NCBI RefSeq assembly: GCF_009389715.1 | Contig: NC_052401.1 | Coordinates: 4,878,071-4,942,070, forward strand | Direction of reading: 5' to 3' | Length of the DNA stretch: 64,000 bases | From: Phoenix dactylifera | Taxonomy: Eukaryota; Streptophyta; Magnoliopsida; Arecales; Arecaceae | Shown: positions 19,801 to 31,500 of the stretch, piece after piece | Numbering within the stretch: the first letter of the stretch is position 1 | How the letters are laid out: each line of letters opens with the position of its first letter | The notes under the pieces: generated by a model | The model's input: only the letters and a program-made list of their open reading frames with translations | The model's database searches: none | Told to the model about the DNA's origin: nothing | Translations under genes and position numbers: made by a program

Positions 19801-22800
19801 AACCTCTATTTATATTGATAAAGTCCGTCCCTGCACAATTCAAGTCGGATTCCTCTTTCTAATTCTAGTAGGACATCCTTCCCTAAAATAGATATTACTA
19901 GTAAAAATAAACTCGAAAAAGTTAAATTTTTTCAAAAGATAGATTTCGACTTCTATATCAACTCTACTTTCTATCTCTCTGCATGATTCTTCTTAGATGG
20001 AGAGATACATTCTGTCAAAATCTCATTTGAAAAGAAAATTTTTGGTTTGATCGGCACATTTTAGGCCCAAACGATGAAATTTGGGTTCGATTGTTAGGGG
20101 TGCCACCTCTTAAAAGCACGTGCCATCACATCGTAGGTCTCGAAAAATTGTTTAATTAAAAAAAGATCATTTCAATCGGATGTCGTATGACTAAATTATG
20201 GTCTTCAGAAGGTTAGCCTACGATTCGACTTTTTGATATGGCGAATCTTGTTTCTAGACCCTGTCCAGCTCTATTTGTAGTCGCCAAGGTGGTCCACATT
20301 GAGTCCGAAAATTCTTTTGGATCAAACTGACATACTACAGTTTTACCTTCATTATCTCATTCCTATATAGATAAATACAATGAACTTGGTTCTAGCATTT
20401 GATATCCTTCAGTTGTCTTTCAGCTCCTTTTTCTTAAAGATACCGATCCGATGGATTGATTTTGATGAGGACAAAATATTTAAGTATGATATTAATTGGT
20501 TGTATAGGGAGCTCAATGAGTTTGAGAGGTTAAAGAAGCATGGAAAAGTTTTTCTTTTGAAGTGTTTTGGAAGTTTCTGCAGTGGACGAGTCGACCCCTA
20601 AAGATCCCAAGTCAGCCGCTAAATGGCCATAGACAGAAAACAAAAAGCAGTAAAAAATAGTCCTTTCACGAGTCAACTCCTGAAGAATTCGAGTCGACCC
20701 GTCTGCACCTGACAACAGTAACGACTAGTTTTTCTATGAAACTAGAATGACCATATTTACTTTCAACGGCTATTTTAGCCTCTCTAACAGCTAGAATCCT
20801 CTTTCAACTAGTTGTTGAAGATATAAATGCATGGGAATACTCAAAGAAGACAAGAAGAGAAAGGATCAAAAAAAGTGAGTGGATGAGATAAAAGAAAAGG
20901 AATACAAGTCTATCAACATTTTTTGAGTTTCAACTTGAGGATTAATTTAAGAAGTGACCATCAAAGAATGGTACACCATACCGGTTCAAATCGGGCGTAC
21001 CGTACCGTACCGATTCGGTACCAGTATTCGGTATGGATGGCGACCGACATTCGATACGTCAAAAAATTTTCGTATCGTATTGACATTGTACTAGTGCGGC
21101 ATCGGTACGGGGTCAGGTACCAAGATGACGAACCTTGATTAAAAGCTTTCGCCTACTTCAGTGTGAGCTTCCAAACATCCATAAAGAGAGCTTCAACTGC
21201 CAATCATTGAATTCCATCATAAGATCAAGAGCGAGCAAGGAAGAAAAAAAAAGAACGAGTTGAATTCTGCTCATCAAGATCCCAATTTTCAGTGCAATCC
21301 AACTTGAGCTTCAACGATATTAATCCAACCTTTATAGAAGTTATATTGTATGTATTTTCTTTCTTTCTTTTGTACACGAGATTAGAAAATATCGTGTGAG
21401 GTTTTTGGTATGGCTGACATCGTAAAAATTAGCTGGCTTGTAAGGTTTGGTTTTTTCGTGAAAGCTAGGTTGTGGTCAATTGTCTTGAAAAATCAACTAA
21501 GTTTTGATGAGCTTGGAAATTAGCTAGGAGTTCCAAAGGGTTGGAACTCGGGGCTGGTTTAGCTGTACCAGCAAAACAGCTTGGTTTTGGTTGATTGCTA
21601 GATGATATTAATTGGGTTTGGTTATGAGCTCGAAAAACAACTGAGCTGTAATTTTGCTTATAGATTATTGTGAAATTCCGAAGGAGGAAGTCTTGGAGAG
21701 TGGACGTAGGTGCAAGATTGGCACCGAACCATTATAAAACCCGGTTGTTTGTATTGTTGTGCTTGTTCTTATCTTCAACATTTATTTATCATTTCGATGT
21801 GCATACTTATGTTTAAATCAGTTTAACTTAATTATTATTTAAGTTTGTAAAAAGTTTTGAAAAACTCAATTCGACCTCCCTCTTGGGTTGTCATGTTGGG
21901 CAACAAAAGACAAACAAAACCACGAATGCAAACAATTCCCTTTGAAGCCTGTTGGCCTTTAGCATTTAGATTTTGCATTCATTCTTGAAATATTTATCCT
22001 TGGCTACCATTTTCTTCTGATCAAAGTTCCATATTTATCTGATGCCAACAAATGAGCATGTGATCCTATTGAAAATCAAAATTTCTTGATGTATGTTCAG
22101 TTGCTCAAGCCAATTGAGTGTCCAAGAATTTAAACTGGTGATAGATAATGCATGAAACTTCTCTGTGTGCATGATTAGTATGTTTAAACATTTGCATAAA
22201 CACTTGGAGTTTAATAGAATTTGAGTTGCATACTTATCTGTTACCTAACTTGGCTATTGAACCCACCACTATTTAAACAATACAAGATACCTAATGATCA
22301 ATTTTTAAGCTTATCATTTGGATCTTGGTGAAGCAACTGCAGATTCTTGCCTCTCCCCATAACTCTTAACATTACACTCTTCTTCATGCCAACTGTATTT
22401 TAATTGGCATATGTCTGATGTGTAACGTAATTCAGCTAAATTACACGATATCAGTTCCAACAAAGCAGCAGATTGTTTAGCTAATTATGGGAGTCATCTT
22501 TTAAAGGATTATATATGCTTGAACTTTGATCAGCTGCCACGTGATTTAGAGATTATATTGAGTGGATCTAGCTGCATATGCCATGCTATCTTATTCAATG
22601 CCTTGAGGTCTTATTCTGCCAGAAAAGGAAAAATGCTAAAATTACAATGTCTTTCATATTTGTAGTCTTTATATGATTGGTCTATGAATATAAAACGAGT
22701 TTTCTACACAAGGAATGATAATAACATCTCCAAACAGATAAGCCTTGTATAAATTTTTTATAGATGTTATCTAGGTGCACAACTTAATTTTTATGAGCAC

Positions 22801-23691
22801 TACTTTAGCTTGTTTGATGTAAGTAATTATATGCAAGTAATGATGCTTAATGATGGTGTAGATCAATTTGACGGTCATTATGGATATATTATGGGAAGTA
22901 GGAAATGCTTACGTTTTTGACAATTCTGTTTGCCTACATTATTTAGTTTTCCTTCTCGAAGTGACTTTATGCTGTCTAATTGAACAGAACTTCCTCTAGG
23001 ACGGCGCTGATGAGTATATAGGCTATTGATCAGTTAAGTAAGACCTAAATGTGAACCATTTAGACATAGGATTCCGATACTGATAGTTTGAAGGCAAGTG
23101 TTTTAATCGAGTAAAAATATCTTTATGCTAAAGATTATTCTCTTCTAATTACACCCGATTATCCCTCCTTTTCTTGATTAGAAATGACCTTAATTAGAAG
23201 ATTGTGCGCATCTGTCTGGCCTTACCACATGCATCTCCTAAGTGTTTATTTGACTGCATGAACATCAGGAGTATTCTATAACACTTGCAAATGAAATAAT
23301 ATTTTAGGTTCATGTTTTGCTGGAAAAGGATACAAATTTAGGCATTACATGCATTGTTGTACTCTATATTCAATCCGCAAAAGAACTCAGCCATTTCTTG
23401 GTTTTGCAGTACATTTACATGATCAGAGGTGAGGAACTGACACGTCTAGCTAGAGACTACATCAAATATCTTTTTGGGGCTAAGAAAAGTATGCGGTTGA
23501 AACGTGCCATGTATAAATGGCACAAGTTTTATGAAAGTATAACCAGGAAGGAGGTGGAGAGGGAAGATTGGTTGGAACGAGCGATTGTTACTACGCCCAC
23601 ATGGTGGCACAAACCAAAGCAATTGGCACGTCTGGTGGAATCTTTCTATCGAGACTACAGGAGACAACAAGAAAGAGAACAAGAATCTTAA
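16876..23691 (+). CDS. plastid-targeted glycine-rich single-span membrane protein, unknown function
   Basis: Three exons, 16876-17115, 17406-17666 and 23410-23691, join in phase with GT-AG introns to give 260 residues. Residues 1 to ~72 look like a chloroplast transit peptide (Ser/Arg/Lys-rich, ending near VCAFGGKG). Next come a helical stretch (about 84-103, SLKKAMEGVKREKSVQDM), a Gly/Ser/Asp-rich linker with runs of six glycines, an acidic segment (ESFAEIFDEI) and one hydrophobic span across the exon 2/3 junction (VVLATIGFIFVYIYMI). The ~90 C-terminal residues are highly basic and aromatic, with WWHKPKQLARLVESFYRDYRR near the end. This layout suggests a plastid membrane anchor with a soluble basic tail. 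I recognise it as a conserved plant protein type but cannot name a function. Intron 2 is 5.7 kb and holds retroelement and LINE debris, while the coding frame is clean. Confidence 0.85.
20440..21904 (+). mobile_element. Copia-type LTR fragment or solo LTR, intron 2 of the glycine-rich protein gene
   Basis: The right end reads CTCAATTCGACCTCCCTCTTGGG... and stops near GCAACA at about 21904. Ends of this style are typical of plant Ty1/Copia LTRs. A TATA-like ATATAAATGC lies near 20820. The left limit is uncertain. A block rich in GTACCG/CGGTAC (about 20975-21125) sits inside and may be a separate nested insertion. No protein domains are seen. The stretch 19640-20340 just to the left also looks repeat-derived. 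I read this as an old, broken remnant. Confidence 0.4.
22441..22665 (+). pseudogene. LINE remnant: C-terminal RNase H-like tail
   Basis: The frame from 22441 to the stop at 22663-22665 reads ...SSNKAADCLANYGS... and then LPRDLEIIL. This matches the end of the RNase H domain (the N-x-AAD-x-LA motif) carried by many plant L1-type LINEs. Only the domain tail is present. It lies in intron 2 of the plastid glycine-rich protein gene, in the same orientation. Confidence 0.6.
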
Positions 23692-24249
23692 CATCTCAGA
23701 TTCTTTTTTGATACTTTTTTGGTTCCTCCCAACCTTTCAAGGATCACCTTGTTTTCTGGCTTCCATGATGTGCATGCCAAAGGTGGTTCTTGTCATGCTG
23801 GTGGCTTATATGACCTTGTGATGTGCTTTTCTGGTGATGTAGCCCTTCTCTTCCTTCTTTTCAACTGGCACTACAGAGGCTGCCTTAGCAAGGTGCAGCA
23901 AGAATGTTGAAAATCCCTTATGTAACCTTTCGGTGCATAATTTTCGTTGCTAAAGCATTCCTTTTAAAATGGATTATATTTTCTTGATTGTTTTGATTTA
24001 TTTAGGAGAATGGTTAAGTCAGGCTTCACTTTTGGCAGTAGGGTTCTTAGTCTAATGTGATGTGACTGGGTATGTTAATAGAATGCTTAACGATTCAAGG
24101 TCTCTGTATTTGGTAGTTAAGTTTGTAATCCTAGGGTTCTCTACCCTAGAGTTAGCCCTTGGTAAGAATGATTTTGTGAGCCAGCAGAAAATGGGAAGGC
24201 CTGCCTTCTACTCCATTAACTTGTCGTGTGCCACCCTCATGTACGTGAT
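23692..24249 (+). other. 3' UTR and downstream region of the glycine-rich protein gene
   Basis: The sequence after the stop at 23689-23691 is T-rich with several short open frames on the plus strand that resemble no family. It probably contains the 3' UTR. It ends where the Tourist-like MITE begins. Confidence 0.4.
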
Positions 24250-24675
24250 GGGGGTGTTTGGTAACCCCAACAAGTTCACCATGGTGATCTAAGATCTTCG
24301 GTGATTCGAATGCTGAGATGATTTGATCCCCAATGATCTAAGATCAATGTGTTTGGTAGGCCATGGTCTAGTGATTAAAAATCTCTGAGTATCCATGAGT
24401 AATTTGTTTGGTATGGTACGGAGATCCAAAATCACCAACTTTATAATACTATAAATATTTCTGATATATCTTAGATGGATTTTTTTATATGTTTTTAATT
24501 CTCATGAATAAAAACTATAAGTCAATATGCTAATTTATATAATAGCTCCATAATTTTGTTACATATTCTACTTTTAGCCTTTATTATATATTTATTAATC
24601 ATATAAAATATATTATCCTTCAATAATAATATATTATAATATAATATATATCATTAATATAATAATAATATCAAC

Positions 24676-24724
<49 letters not shown>

Positions 24725-25013
24725 CATTGACATAATATATTGATAGTATATTGATATATCAATTTTTTTGCTAAATTGAGGGGTATTTTTGTCTTTAATT
24801 TTCAATCCAGGATCATTGCCCTAGGGTAATCTTGGATTTCCGACCTCAAGGATGGGTATCCCATCACCGGGTTGGGCGGTGATTTGAGGAGTTGAGATGA
24901 TTTAGGATCACTGCCACGTAAGATCACCATAGTGCAACTAAACGCGGTAATCTCATCACTTCCACCCACATCATCCTTGATTCTAGAACGATTATCCCGT
25001 ACCAAACGCCCCC
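24250..25013. mobile_element. Tourist-like (PIF/Harbinger-type) MITE, 764 bp
   Basis: The left end GGGGGTGTTTGGTA and the right end TACCAAACGCCCCC form a 14-bp terminal inverted repeat with one difference. Subterminal ATGATCTAAGATC-like motifs recur, also in inverse orientation near the right end (TTAGGATCACTG). The GGGGGTGTTTGG start is typical of Tourist MITEs. A TTA/TAA target duplication was not evident, so the superfamily is tentative. The middle is AT-rich with an (AT)n run at about 24680-24722. No transposase. Confidence 0.6.
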
Positions 25014-25705
25014 AGTTAGTTTGCTTTGGCTCCAATTATCATAGAAGGTGAAACTCTACAAGTTCTCCAAACAATTTATTCATAACTCACTTAATATTGC
25101 TTTGACAAGCTTTGAGGTGGATTACTGGCTTAAACCTGAAAAATTATTGTAATTAATCTTTAGAAAGGTGCAAGGTGGTGAATTTGCATCTTAAGTTAAA
25201 AAGTTTGGGTTGTTTCCCAGGATTGCTTTTCTATATCAGGTTATGCAAGAATGATTGATCTTTTTTCGCGACAGATCTTTGAGTGTTCTGAATTCGTTTG
25301 ATTAATTCATCCGTCCGCATAGATCTTGAATAATGGCTCGATGCCTCCGCGGCGGTTTTCGCCCGACCAACCGCGAAGGACAAAAGGAGATATTCGAGAG
25401 ATCCGTGAGCTCGGAAAAGGAGCGAGACGGACGGATCTGACTGTTTTATTGGACCACGCCTGCCAGCTGCCAATTCCACGCAAACCCCACCGACAGGCGA
25501 CAAACCCAAAGCAGAAATCAACCGCGAGGGGCAAAAACGGCGCACCACCAAAGCCAATGACCCTCGGGACCACTCATATTACATCCATAATGAGTTGCTC
25601 GCTTGCAAGGAAAGCGACAAACAAATCAAAGCACTACCCATCCTTTTATGAGGCTGCCTCCATAGATACCTCCTTTGCTCCTCCATCCTTTTATGAGCCA
25701 GTAAA
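25014..25705 (+). promoter_or_regulatory. upstream region of the class IV chitinase gene
   Basis: A 690-bp stretch between the MITE and the chitinase ATG. The 15-mer CCATCCTTTTATGAG occurs twice, near 25638 and near 25684, with TTTTATGAG close enough to the ATG to be promoter or leader. No clear TATA box. The stretch 25330-25560 is GC-richer but has no supported gene. Confidence 0.3.
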
Positions 25706-27043
25706 ATGGCAGGTACCGGTATGATCTTATTCATATCCCTCCTGCTGGCTGGAATAATCTCCCCCTCGGCCTCCCAGAATTGCGGGTGCTCGCCGGGCTT
25801 ATGCTGCAGCGAGTATGGCTACTGCGGCACAGGCAACGACTACTGCGGTCCGGGTTGCCAACAGGGGCCGTGCCAAGCCTCGCCGCCGGCGAACGGCGTC
25901 TCGGTGGCGGATATCGTCACCCAGCAATTCTTTGATGGAATCATCAGTCAGGCTGATGGCGGATGCCCCGGCAAGGGCTTCTACACGCGGTCGGCGTTTC
26001 TTGATGCACTCGGTTCCTACCCTAGCTTCGGCCGGGCCGGCACGGCCGACGACTCCAAGCGCGAGATCGCCGCCTTCTTCGCCCACGTCACGCATGAAAC
26101 TGGACGTAAGTTTTCTGCCATGCATGCAAGGTTTCGTTTGAAATGAGAGAGTATTGAAGTCAAAAAAAACAAAATAAATTTCTTTATAATTTTATGAAAG
26201 AAGGTTGTCGCTTGTGAGGACCCAGCCAAGTTAAATAAGGTAATCAAACTAGGGATACACAAGTAAAGGAGAAGGCAGGAAGGGGATATAAACCAAGCTA
26301 CACCATTTCCATTCCAAATGTGAGAGGTGAAGGGTTCTTTTAAGAACTCAAATTGTAGTTCTACAAACAACTTGGATAATCGACCGGATTGATACAGGCT
26401 TAAACCAAAAGAGAAAATTACTTCCTAGCTATTCTCATTTCTCTTTCTCCCATATTATCTAGAAAAATTCTAATATAATTGATCTTTTTAGTTGTCTATC
26501 AAATGCTCATCCTTCAAAATTTAGCCACAGCATATATAATGTTAATATCCACTACTCTTGGATCTAAAATAAACATTTCTACTGACCAAAACTTGTGACT
26601 AATTTTTCCGTATTCCACAAGCAGACCTCTGCTTCATAGAGGAGAAGAATGGCACGTCCCAGGACGACTACTGCGATAAAAGATACACCCAGCAATACCC
26701 GTGCGCCCCAGGGAAGAAGTACTACGGCCGTGGCCCCCTTCAATTGAGCTGGAACTATAACTACGGTCCTGCCGGAAGGAGCATTGGGTTTGATGGCTTG
26801 AACAACCCTGAGACAGTGGCCAATGACGTGAATACATCCTTCAAGGCCGCCTTGTGGTTTTGGATGGAGAACGTGCACTCGGTCATAACTTCTGGCCAAG
26901 GATTTGGAGCCACAATCCGAAGGATCAATGGTGCTTATGAGTGTGATGGCAAGGGAGTGGATTTGATGAATGCTCGTATTAGATACTATCAAGATTATTG
27001 CAAACAGTTTGGTGTGGCACCAGGAGATAAGCTCACTTGTTAG
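25706..27043 (+). CDS. class IV chitinase (hevein domain + GH19), secreted
   Basis: Endochitinase that cuts fungal chitin; a pathogenesis-related protein of the apoplast. Two exons, 25706-26105 and 26625-27043, with a 519-bp GT-AG intron that splits the His codon after HETG. Product 272 residues. Residues 1-24 are a signal peptide (hydrophobic core [12 protein letters not shown], ending SASQ). Residues ~25-56 form a hevein-type chitin-binding domain with eight cysteines. A short hinge (ASPPANG) leads to the GH19 domain: HETGH holds the catalytic acid (Glu131) and FIEE the second glutamate; [19 protein letters not shown] is the family signature. The protein ends at KLTC with no vacuolar extension, so extracellular export is likely. 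The length and the deletions relative to class I fit class IV. No defects seen. Confidence 0.95.
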
Positions 27044-27384
27044 GTCATATGGGGATCCACTTGGAGTAATACCTATATCATGTAAGTTTGAAAGAAATAA
27101 AGGTATGATATAACGAGGAATAAAGGTTAACGACATAGAATGACATGTTTGCTAGCTAAAACTAGAGAACTAGCTAGGTGCCAACTGGATGATTTGATGA
27201 AATATGCCGATGCTGAGTGAGTGCCAGTGACCTGAGTTCGATCGATCCTCTCTTGAGTTTGACTTTTTCTGGACTCCCACCCATCTTCTTTTTTTTTTTT
27301 TGTTCAATAAGATAATTTACAGAAATAGCAAACCAGCCTTAGCTGAATCTAACTACGAATGCTAACCATGTCAGGGGTCTCAAG

Positions 27385-27697
27385 TGTTATAGTCCTATAT
27401 CAACTAATAAAAAAGGTGCCACATGGATTTATTAGTTTGGACTGATCCTCTCCCTAATAGCTTAAGCTTTCCACAACAGGTAGTATCAAAGTCAAGCCCA
27501 TGATGCATTACGACCTTCATTAGTTATGTAATTTCTTTGTTAAATAATATTAGGGATGAGGATCCAGGCCGTGGGTAGACTCCCTCTCTCAAGGAATCGA
27601 CATGATAGATGGAAGAGATTGTTATAATCCTACATTGACTAATGAAAAGGATACCACACAAGTTTATTAGCATGGATTGGTCTTTTTCCCAACAACA
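27385..27697 (+). mobile_element. TRIM-like miniature LTR retroelement, second family
   Basis: Two diverged direct repeats begin TGTTATA(G/A)TCCTA and end in CAACA: about 27385-27478 and 27620-27697. Directly after the first comes GGTAGTATCAAAGTC, which resembles the TGGTATCAGAGC primer-binding site complementary to initiator Met-tRNA. Terminal repeats under 100 bp around a tiny non-coding interior fit a TRIM. The repeats have diverged clearly, so the element is old. No coding capacity. Confidence 0.45.
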
Positions 27698-27771
27698 CGA
27701 GTTCATTGTGAATCCGTGACACAATGAGACTCCCTTGGAAGCCATGCCCCTCCTTTAAAAGGCATTTATTA

Positions 27772-27845
27772 CATCGTGAAGGTAATATGGTTGCCAATTT
27801 CCTGGCAGATATGGCTACCTCTCCCAGGTTAGGTGAGCTAGACTG
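27772..27845 (+). pseudogene. LINE remnant: RNase H tail
   Basis: The frame reads HREGNMVANFLADMATS and stops at 27843-27845. The H-R-E-x-N-x-VA-x-FLA pattern is the end of the RNase H domain found at the C terminus of plant LINE ORF2. A-rich sequence follows within about 120 bp, as expected of a LINE 3' end. Confidence 0.55.
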
Positions 27846-28396
27846 AAAAGGCTTTTCCTCCCCTTCCTTGCTATGCTTCTGGAGGCTGATGCAAGAGGTT
27901 TGGTCTTTCTGAGGGCATCCTTAGCTATGGCCCTATTATCTTAAAAAGTAAAATAAAATAAAATATTTTTTTAAAGAAAAAATTCTTGACTAGACGTAGG
28001 CCTACAATTAAATCCAATCATGTCCAGCTAGTTTGATACTTCGAGATCCAAGCACAATTTTTTTTTTTTTTTTTAAGGAGAATTCAGGTGCAAAGTTTGC
28101 TTTTGGATTATGCCTATGTTGGCTACGGGTTTAATTCCCCATAAACAAATCTGGGCATATAGAATATCACATATATGCTCTTCAGACACAGCAAGTTTTC
28201 CAATATCTTACCCTTCTACATGCTCAAGAAAAGTGGATATCAAAAATCTTACATAGCTGCAATCAACTCTGCTTTCCAACTGATCAATTATTACATTCAC
28301 GCGTACATCTCTGAAGGTACTTCATGGTACCTATAAATTTGACATCCTCCATTACTATAAATTGGGCAAAGTCCACATTTGATGTGTTAATAAGAG

Positions 28397-28541
28397 CTAT
28401 GAACTACCACAAGTAGCAGCTGAGGCTTCCTGAGCCTTTTTCTCCCTCTGCTTTTCCCGGCGCTTCTTGTTTCGCAATGCATTTTTGCTTGTTTCTCTGG
28501 ATCCATGTAAATACATCCACATAAATAAAAGAAATACCCCA

Positions 28542-28583
<42 letters not shown>

Positions 28584-31500
28584 CACTCTGCAGGAGCAAT
28601 CCCCCCAAAGAGCTGTCATTTACAGAAACGAATATCATTAGAATGTCTTAAATATCAAACTGCTGATAGCCTGCAAAATTATTGTGCATATTTCGTATGA
28701 TAGTACTACCCCTAGCTCCTAACAACCATAATTTTTGAAATTATGGCCGATATCCAGGAGATATTTTGGTCTACAAAATATAAAATTTGAAAAAAATGCT
28801 GGTGATGAGACTAGTGAATAGGGCTATATCAGAATGCTGATGAAAGCTATTAGGGATAAAAGCATATATAAGCAATATATGAAATACATATTTAGTACGG
28901 ATAAAAATGAGAGCCAAATTTAATTTAGTGATGGCAAAAAGGTGGGCCAATCTGATCATTTTTGTTATCAATCTAAAATGCTGAAAAAACAATGATATAG
29001 ATAAACACATTTGCGATCAAACAAGAGTTAATTATACCAAGTGAAAATGCATTTCTAGGACACATGGGGGAGAATGGATCGGACCTTTGTCTGTTTGGAA
29101 CCGTTCTTGTCCAAATCTATTCGGATATGGATATAATTCATGTCCAAATATCTATTACTGTTTGCAATTCTATTTAGTTTTATATAGCTCTAATAACTCC
29201 AAAAGAAAATAACCAACAATATCAACGTATCTTTGTTTAGTCTTTTTCATTTTTCCTGTACAATGATATGTTTGATTTGATCCATTTCATCCTTAATGAT
29301 CGGTTTTTTAATCCAAAAATGTAACTTGGCAGAAATATTATGATCCAGCAAGAAAGTTAGATAATTGACAGGATGCAATTTCAACTTTATGACTTCTTGT
29401 ATGGTCATTTGTTTGTTTTATAATAACAATAAAAAGTGTTGAGAAGTTTATCAACTTAATATGATAATATAAAATGGAATCATATTTTAACCATAAAATT
29501 TAACTATCTGAGTTATGTCGATATTAATCTTTGTAATTGTCAATATCCAATCCGTATCTTAATACATCTAAAACAAATAAAAAATGATGTCACAGTGCAT
29601 GGATAGTAGAGTTTGGGAAAGTACTAGACATATGCAGCCTTACCCTCATGCAAAGAAGTTGTTTCTGTATTTCGAATCTATGACACTGAGTCACAATGGA
29701 GTAATCTTACCATTGCACCAGATTGTTTCTGTGCTTCGAACCCATGAAAACTAGGTTATAATGGAGCAACCTTACCTTTGGACTAAGGCACACCCTCTAA
29801 ATACATCTAAAACAAATGAGTACAAACTTTAGCATCTAACGAATATCCATATTTATATTCTTATTTGTCAGATAAAAATACACTGATAACCGATCCAAAT
29901 CCAATCTGTTTTCAGCTCCACTATGATGTCATGAATGATTTTTTAAAGATTTATAACTAATGTTACGAGTAAGGTAATAACAAGGCCCGCCAATATTGTA
30001 TGGTCATGAATATTGGGCAATAAAGAGACCCAATGACATGGTACTGGTAAGGATGGCAAAGTTAAGCGGAGGTGTGTACAACTATAGAGATGCGTACATC
30101 AAAATAAGAATAATAGTTCCCCAATTGGAAACACAGTGGCGGCAAAACAAGAGTGAGATGGCATGAGAATGCGCAGAAGTATCTGAGTATGATTTTATAG
30201 TGAAAGAAGGAAGCTCAAACTTGTGCTGAAGGTTCAAGAAGAGAAGAGAAGAGCCTAACGACTTTGGTTTTCTTTTTTGAGGAAAGCTAAGATAGAATTG
30301 ATAGAATATAAAACTTGAAATGACTTGCAGTGATATCGTATGTAGCAAAGTTGTTAACAAAAGCTTGCTGGTTACAATTACAGGGCTCTCTTAAAACTAT
30401 AACACTTCCTCATCTTCCTATTCCTCATTAGATGAACAACTTTCACATCTAAATGTCATACAAAGAGTGGACTCAGCAGAAGAATTGAGGATCTATTAAT
30501 ATGTCACAGCAATTCAAGAATTTATTGTGGCCCGTAAAACATAAAATTCCCTATGAATACACAGAAGAGAGCACTACTTGCACATTTTTATAATACAAAA
30601 GCATGATAGTCATGGCATTCGTCCAAATTGATATGATATAATAAAACAGCAGTGCGTATAAGTATGAGTGCTTTATCTTGTTCCAACAATTGCCTAAAAC
30701 CACAGTAGCCGTCCATCCATATAATGAACTCCATTCCAACTCTCAAATACTTGCAGCCACAACTTCCATTATGACAACCATAGGTGGAATGGAGGGGGCT
30801 GTTGAAACAGAAAGCTTTATAGAATCCTAGTTTGACAGGGATTCTCATATTGCACCTAACCCATGTATGAAGTTCCAACAAACTTAATACTGACCATTCA
30901 ATTCCAATCTGGTTAGTCTATCTATGAGATCCAATAACAGCACATTAGTCCAATCCACTCATATTAATTATCTGGGTAGCATAACAAGCTTTTTTTTTTT
31001 TCAGGAATTGATAACATGCAGCCGCAGACGCCTTAAACAACAGCAAATCCAATTTGGGGCCTATAGGTCCTTTAACTTGGAATATCCTTCAGTCAGGTAA
31101 GACATTGTCCTTCCAGATTTTCACTTGCAACTTGAAAAAGAACGAGAATTTTCTTTAAAAAAAATTCTCACTCTTTGCTGTCTTCATTACTCTTATATTT
31201 TCTTTCTAACTTCCATTTTTTGGCTTAAAATATTTTTCATTGGAACATTGGAACTATGCTATACAACTGCCAGTGTTGCATACACAACCAGGCCTAGTCT
31301 ACTAGCAGGTGGTATTCAGGCACGAGCTGGTCAAGACCACAGCATACATATATAAAAATGCACAAACTACCTTCTAGTCTACTTGTAAAAGAAATACTAG
31401 TCATTTTTAGATGAATAAGTTGTCTCTCTTTTTTTGCTAACTTAGAAACTATCACAAGACCACATAAATTTGAATAATAACATATGATAAGACTGAATGC

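Larger units (their letters stand above)
27044..28396. other. intergenic between convergent chitinase and eIF2A genes
   Basis: The chitinase (plus) and eIF2A (minus) genes converge here, so both 3' UTRs lie in this stretch. The rest is repeat debris: a TRIM-like element (27385-27697), a LINE RNase H tail (27772-27845) and A-rich tracts near 27945-27990. Confidence 0.5.

Noticed and set aside
25815-26141. Open frames of 108 codons on both strands over chitinase exon 1
   Set aside because: Out-of-frame shadows of the GC-rich chitinase exon.
26579-27136. 185-codon minus-strand open frame over chitinase exon 2
   Set aside because: It is the antisense of a well-supported GH19 exon.
28387-28638. 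Ser/Leu-repeat open frames near the (GA)n run
   Set aside because: Simple-sequence translation around the eIF2A microexon.
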